From positions 1-64,000 of the forward strand of contig JAEUHR010000021.1 in assembly GCA_016794425.1 (NCBI GenBank): a DNA stretch of 64,000 nt, given 5' to 3'. Every line of letters begins with the position of its first letter. Position 1 is the stretch's first letter. Shown here in pieces: positions 61,758 through 64,000 of this stretch. A program made the position numbers and the translations under genes. A model generated the notes under the pieces. That model saw only the letters and a program-made list of their open reading frames with translations, had not been told where the DNA came from and did no database searches. This stretch comes from Planctomycetota bacterium (GTDB lineage: Bacteria > Planctomycetota > UBA1135 > UBA2386).

Positions 61758-62987
61758 ATGCGCCCAACCCGACTGCTCGCGTCCCTTCTCGCCCCCGCGC
61801 TGACCTTGCCCTGCCTGGCCCAGAAGCCGCCGACCGACACCGAACGGCTCGCCGCCGCCTGCAACGCGTTCGCGGCCGACCTGCACGCCGCGCTCGGTCC
61901 GACGCAGGCGCCCACCTGCTCGCCGGGCAGCATCGCCATCGCGCTGCTGATGCTGCTGCCGGGCGCCGCCGGCGCGACCGCCGACGAGATCGCGACCGTG
62001 CTGCACCTGCCGGACGACCTGCGCGGCAACCGCATGCATGAGGCCGCGCGCGACCTGTTGCAGCAGGTCGGCCTGCTGCTGCCCGGCAGCCCGAACCGCG
62101 ACCACGAGCCGTCGCCGCTGGCGCTGACCAACGATCTGTGGGTGCAGCGCGGCTTCGCGCTCGTGCCGTCCTACCCGCGGCTGTTGCGCGCGTCGTTCGG
62201 CGCGGCCAAGCACGACGTCGACTTCGCCGCCGATCCCGACAAGGCGCGCACCGCGATCAACCTCCACGTCGCGCAGGCCACCGGCGACCGCATCCGCGAA
62301 CTGCTGGCCGAGGACGACGTGAACGCGCTGACGCGCGTCGTGCTGACCAACGCGCTGTGGTTCAAGGCGGGCTGGGCCCACGCCTTCACGGCCGGCAACA
62401 CGCAGGACCTGCCGTTCACGCTCGCCGACGGCACCACGGTGCCGGTGCCGACGATGCAGCAGCAGCAGCCGTTCGGCTGGGCCGAATCCGACGCGTGGGT
62501 CGCGGTGTCGATGCCGTTCGCGATCGGCACGGTGCAGTTCGAGGCCGTGGTGCCGCGCGATGGCCACACGCTGGCCGAGGCCGAACGGGCGCTGCTGCAG
62601 CGCAGCTTCGGGAAGATGGCAAACGAGCCGGTGCAGGTCGCGCTGCCGCGCTTTCTGGTGCAGGCCGCGCACCGGCTGCGCACCCCGCTGCTCGCGCTCG
62701 GCATGCGGCGCGCGTTCGACGCGAGCGCCGACTTCTCGGGCATCGAGCCGAAGCGCGAGCTGTTCGTCGACGACGTCGTGCACCAGACCTGGATCCAGGT
62801 CGACGAGCAGGGTTGTGAAGCCGCGGCGGCGACGGCGGTCGTACTGAAGGTGCGCAGCGCGGTCGTGCAGGGCCAGCCGAAGCAGTTCCGCGCCGACCGG
62901 CCGTTCGCGTTCGGCCTGCGCGACGCGCGCACCGGCCTGCTGCTGTTCGTCGGCCGCGTGACCGACCCGCGCTCGCGCCAGAGCTGA
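61758..62987 (+). CDS. serpin (serine protease inhibitor), predicted Arg-Ser bait
   Basis: The 409-residue protein has a signal peptide ('LASLLAPALTLPCLAQ'). The serpin fold is clear: 'LTRVVLTNALWFKAGWAHAF', 'DVVHQTWIQVDEQGCEAAAA' and 'DRPFAFGLRDARTGLLLFVG'. The hinge E-Q-G-C-E-A-A-A-A-T-A (small residues at P12-P9) is of the inhibitory type. Counting from the hinge Gly as P15, P1-P1' is Arg366-Ser367, which predicts inhibition of trypsin-like proteases. Size is normal. Start is the first ATG; there is no Shine-Dalgarno sequence. Confidence 0.93.
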   Translation: MRPTRLLASLLAPALTLPCLAQKPPTDTERLAAACNAFAADLHAALGPTQAPTCSPGSIAIALLMLLPGAAGATADEIATVLHLPDDLRGNRMHEAARDLLQQVGLLLPGSPNRDHEPSPLALTNDLWVQRGFALVPSYPRLLRASFGAAKHDVDFAADPDKARTAINLHVAQATGDRIRELLAEDDVNALTRVVLTNALWFKAGWAHAFTAGNTQDLPFTLADGTTVPVPTMQQQQPFGWAESDAWVAVSMPFAIGTVQFEAVVPRDGHTLAEAERALLQRSFGKMANEPVQVALPRFLVQAAHRLRTPLLALGMRRAFDASADFSGIEPKRELFVDDVVHQTWIQVDEQGCEAAAATAVVLKVRSAVVQGQPKQFRADRPFAFGLRDARTGLLLFVGRVTDPRSRQS

Positions 62988-63052
62988 GCGGCGCTCGGCG
63001 ATTCCGCGCGCCGGACGCGCCGCCGCGGCCGGCAGCGCGTAGACATCGCGCC

Positions 63053-63964
63053 ATGCCGTCCCCGCGCCTGCCGTCCGTCGGCTGCACCCTGGCCGTACTC
63101 GCCGCCCTGTTCGCCGTCGGCACCGCCGCGCCGGCCCAGGAACCCGCCGCCGCGGCGCGCTGGCAGCGCTGGCTCACCGCCACCGCGCCGCCGGCCGCCG
63201 CCGAACTGCCCGCGCTGCTGACCGAACTGAACGGTCTGCTCGGCGCCCGCGACCCGCAGCTGCGCGACGACGTCGCGTTCACGTTGCTGGCGCGCTGGCT
63301 CGTGCGCGACCGCATCGTGCCGGTGGCCGAACGCCGCCGCCTGCTGGCCGCGTGGCTCGCCGGCCTGCACACCGCGCCAGGCGCAGACGAACCCGACCCG
63401 GCGCTGCGGCGCTCGTTCTCGGCGCTGTGCCTGTCGCTGCTGGTCGCGCTCGACAACCGCGAACCGTGGTGCACCGATGCCGAGTTCGCCGACGTGCTGG
63501 CACAGACCGCGGCCTGGCTCGGCCGCGAGCCCGACGAGCGCGGCTGGGACGAAGCGGTCGGCTGGGTGCACGGCACCGCGCACGCGGCCGACGTGCTGAA
63601 GTTCTGCGCGCGCAGCAGCCGGCTGCAGCCCGCCGACCAGACCCGGATCCTCGCCGCGCTCGCCGACCGGCTCGAACGCTGCACGGCGCCGTGGACCTGC
63701 GGCGAACCCGAACGGCTCGCGCGCGTCGTGCTCGCGCTGGCCTTGCGCGACGACGGCGACCTCGAGGCGCTCGAGGCCTGGCTCGAGCAGGTGGCGCCGA
63801 CCGATCTGCCGCAGCCACCGACGCGCGCGGCCCTGGCCGCCGACCACAACCGGCGCGCGCTGCTGGCTTCGTTGTGCACGCTGCTGGACGTCACGCCCGC
63901 CGCCGGCCGCCTGGCCGAAGCGCGCGCGCGGGTCGTCGCCGCCGCCGCACGCAGCCTGCGCTGA
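63053..63964 (+). CDS. secreted DUF2785 family protein
   Basis: The 303-residue protein has a signal peptide ('LAVLAALFAVGTAAPAQ'). The C-terminal half includes the DUF2785 signature 'RGWDEAVGWVHGTAHAADVL' and 'RRSFSALCLSLLVALDN'. The family is helical and of unknown function. A TAGACAT sequence lies 6 bases before the ATG. It is the last gene in the window. Confidence 0.85.
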   Translation: MPSPRLPSVGCTLAVLAALFAVGTAAPAQEPAAAARWQRWLTATAPPAAAELPALLTELNGLLGARDPQLRDDVAFTLLARWLVRDRIVPVAERRRLLAAWLAGLHTAPGADEPDPALRRSFSALCLSLLVALDNREPWCTDAEFADVLAQTAAWLGREPDERGWDEAVGWVHGTAHAADVLKFCARSSRLQPADQTRILAALADRLERCTAPWTCGEPERLARVVLALALRDDGDLEALEAWLEQVAPTDLPQPPTRAALAADHNRRALLASLCTLLDVTPAAGRLAEARARVVAAAARSLR

Positions 63965-64000
63965 CGACCGCGCCGCCCGGCCCTTCCCCCGGCACCGCGG

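Overview
The window is GC-rich throughout, and most third codon positions are G or C. It reads like a Planctomycetota chromosome. Pointers to that phylum are the many secreted or lipid-anchored proteins of unknown function, FG-GAP/VCBS proteins, HEAT, PDZ, CHAT and TPR proteins, a secreted squalene-cyclase-like repeat protein, a serpin, and large secreted repeat proteins that share a C-terminal domain. This assignment is an inference; no 16S gene or other decisive marker lies in the window. The cell has a Gram-negative type envelope (lipoboxes, signal peptides) and a polar-type flagellum (flhF and flhG present). No tRNA, rRNA, CRISPR array, insertion sequence, integrase or prophage gene was seen.

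Layout. 1-2817: end of a flagellin gene with a hairpin terminator, then flaG, fliD, fliS and a possible FliT-like chaperone. 2828-10028: accessory genes, namely a LysM protein, a TPR-CHAT protease with a PDZ insert, a secreted seven-repeat propeller protein and an orphan ParB-like protein. 10112-13248: two TPR genes on the minus strand, one a glycosyltransferase that could modify flagellin. 13356-21233: housekeeping genes (birA, ispH-nadE, apt) with a degenerate Fic protein and two envelope proteins. 21234-35959: the main flagellar block. It opens with a cyclic-di-GMP-I (GEMM-I) riboswitch before a FliA/WhiG-type sigma factor, then a CheC-like/receiver protein and fliO-fliP-fliQ-fliR-flhB-flhA-flhF-flhG. 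It ends with a second sigma-28-type factor (fliA) and four small accessory genes, two of them lipoproteins. 36008-63964: accessory and metabolic genes, including a SatD pair with a palindromic upstream region, an Old Yellow Enzyme relative, HEAT and secretin-N-like proteins, a PIG-L deacetylase with an aminotransferase, a fused ABC transporter, a PDZ/VCBS operon, a serpin and a DUF2785 protein.

How it fits together. The fliO-flhG block builds the export gate and sets flagellar position and number. The 5' block supplies filament, cap and chaperones. Four sites with a similar FliA-type promoter pattern (TCAA or GCAA, 16-17 bases, then a CCGAT core) precede fliD, the riboswitch leader, a small ORF before the cheC-like gene, and the fliA operon. 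Together with the riboswitch they suggest that the motile-sessile switch acts through cyclic-di-GMP control of one sigma factor. Several non-operon genes lack a Shine-Dalgarno sequence but have TANNNT 6-9 bases before the start codon, which fits leaderless or near-leaderless transcripts.

All calls come from reading the sequence and remembered family motifs. No database search was run.
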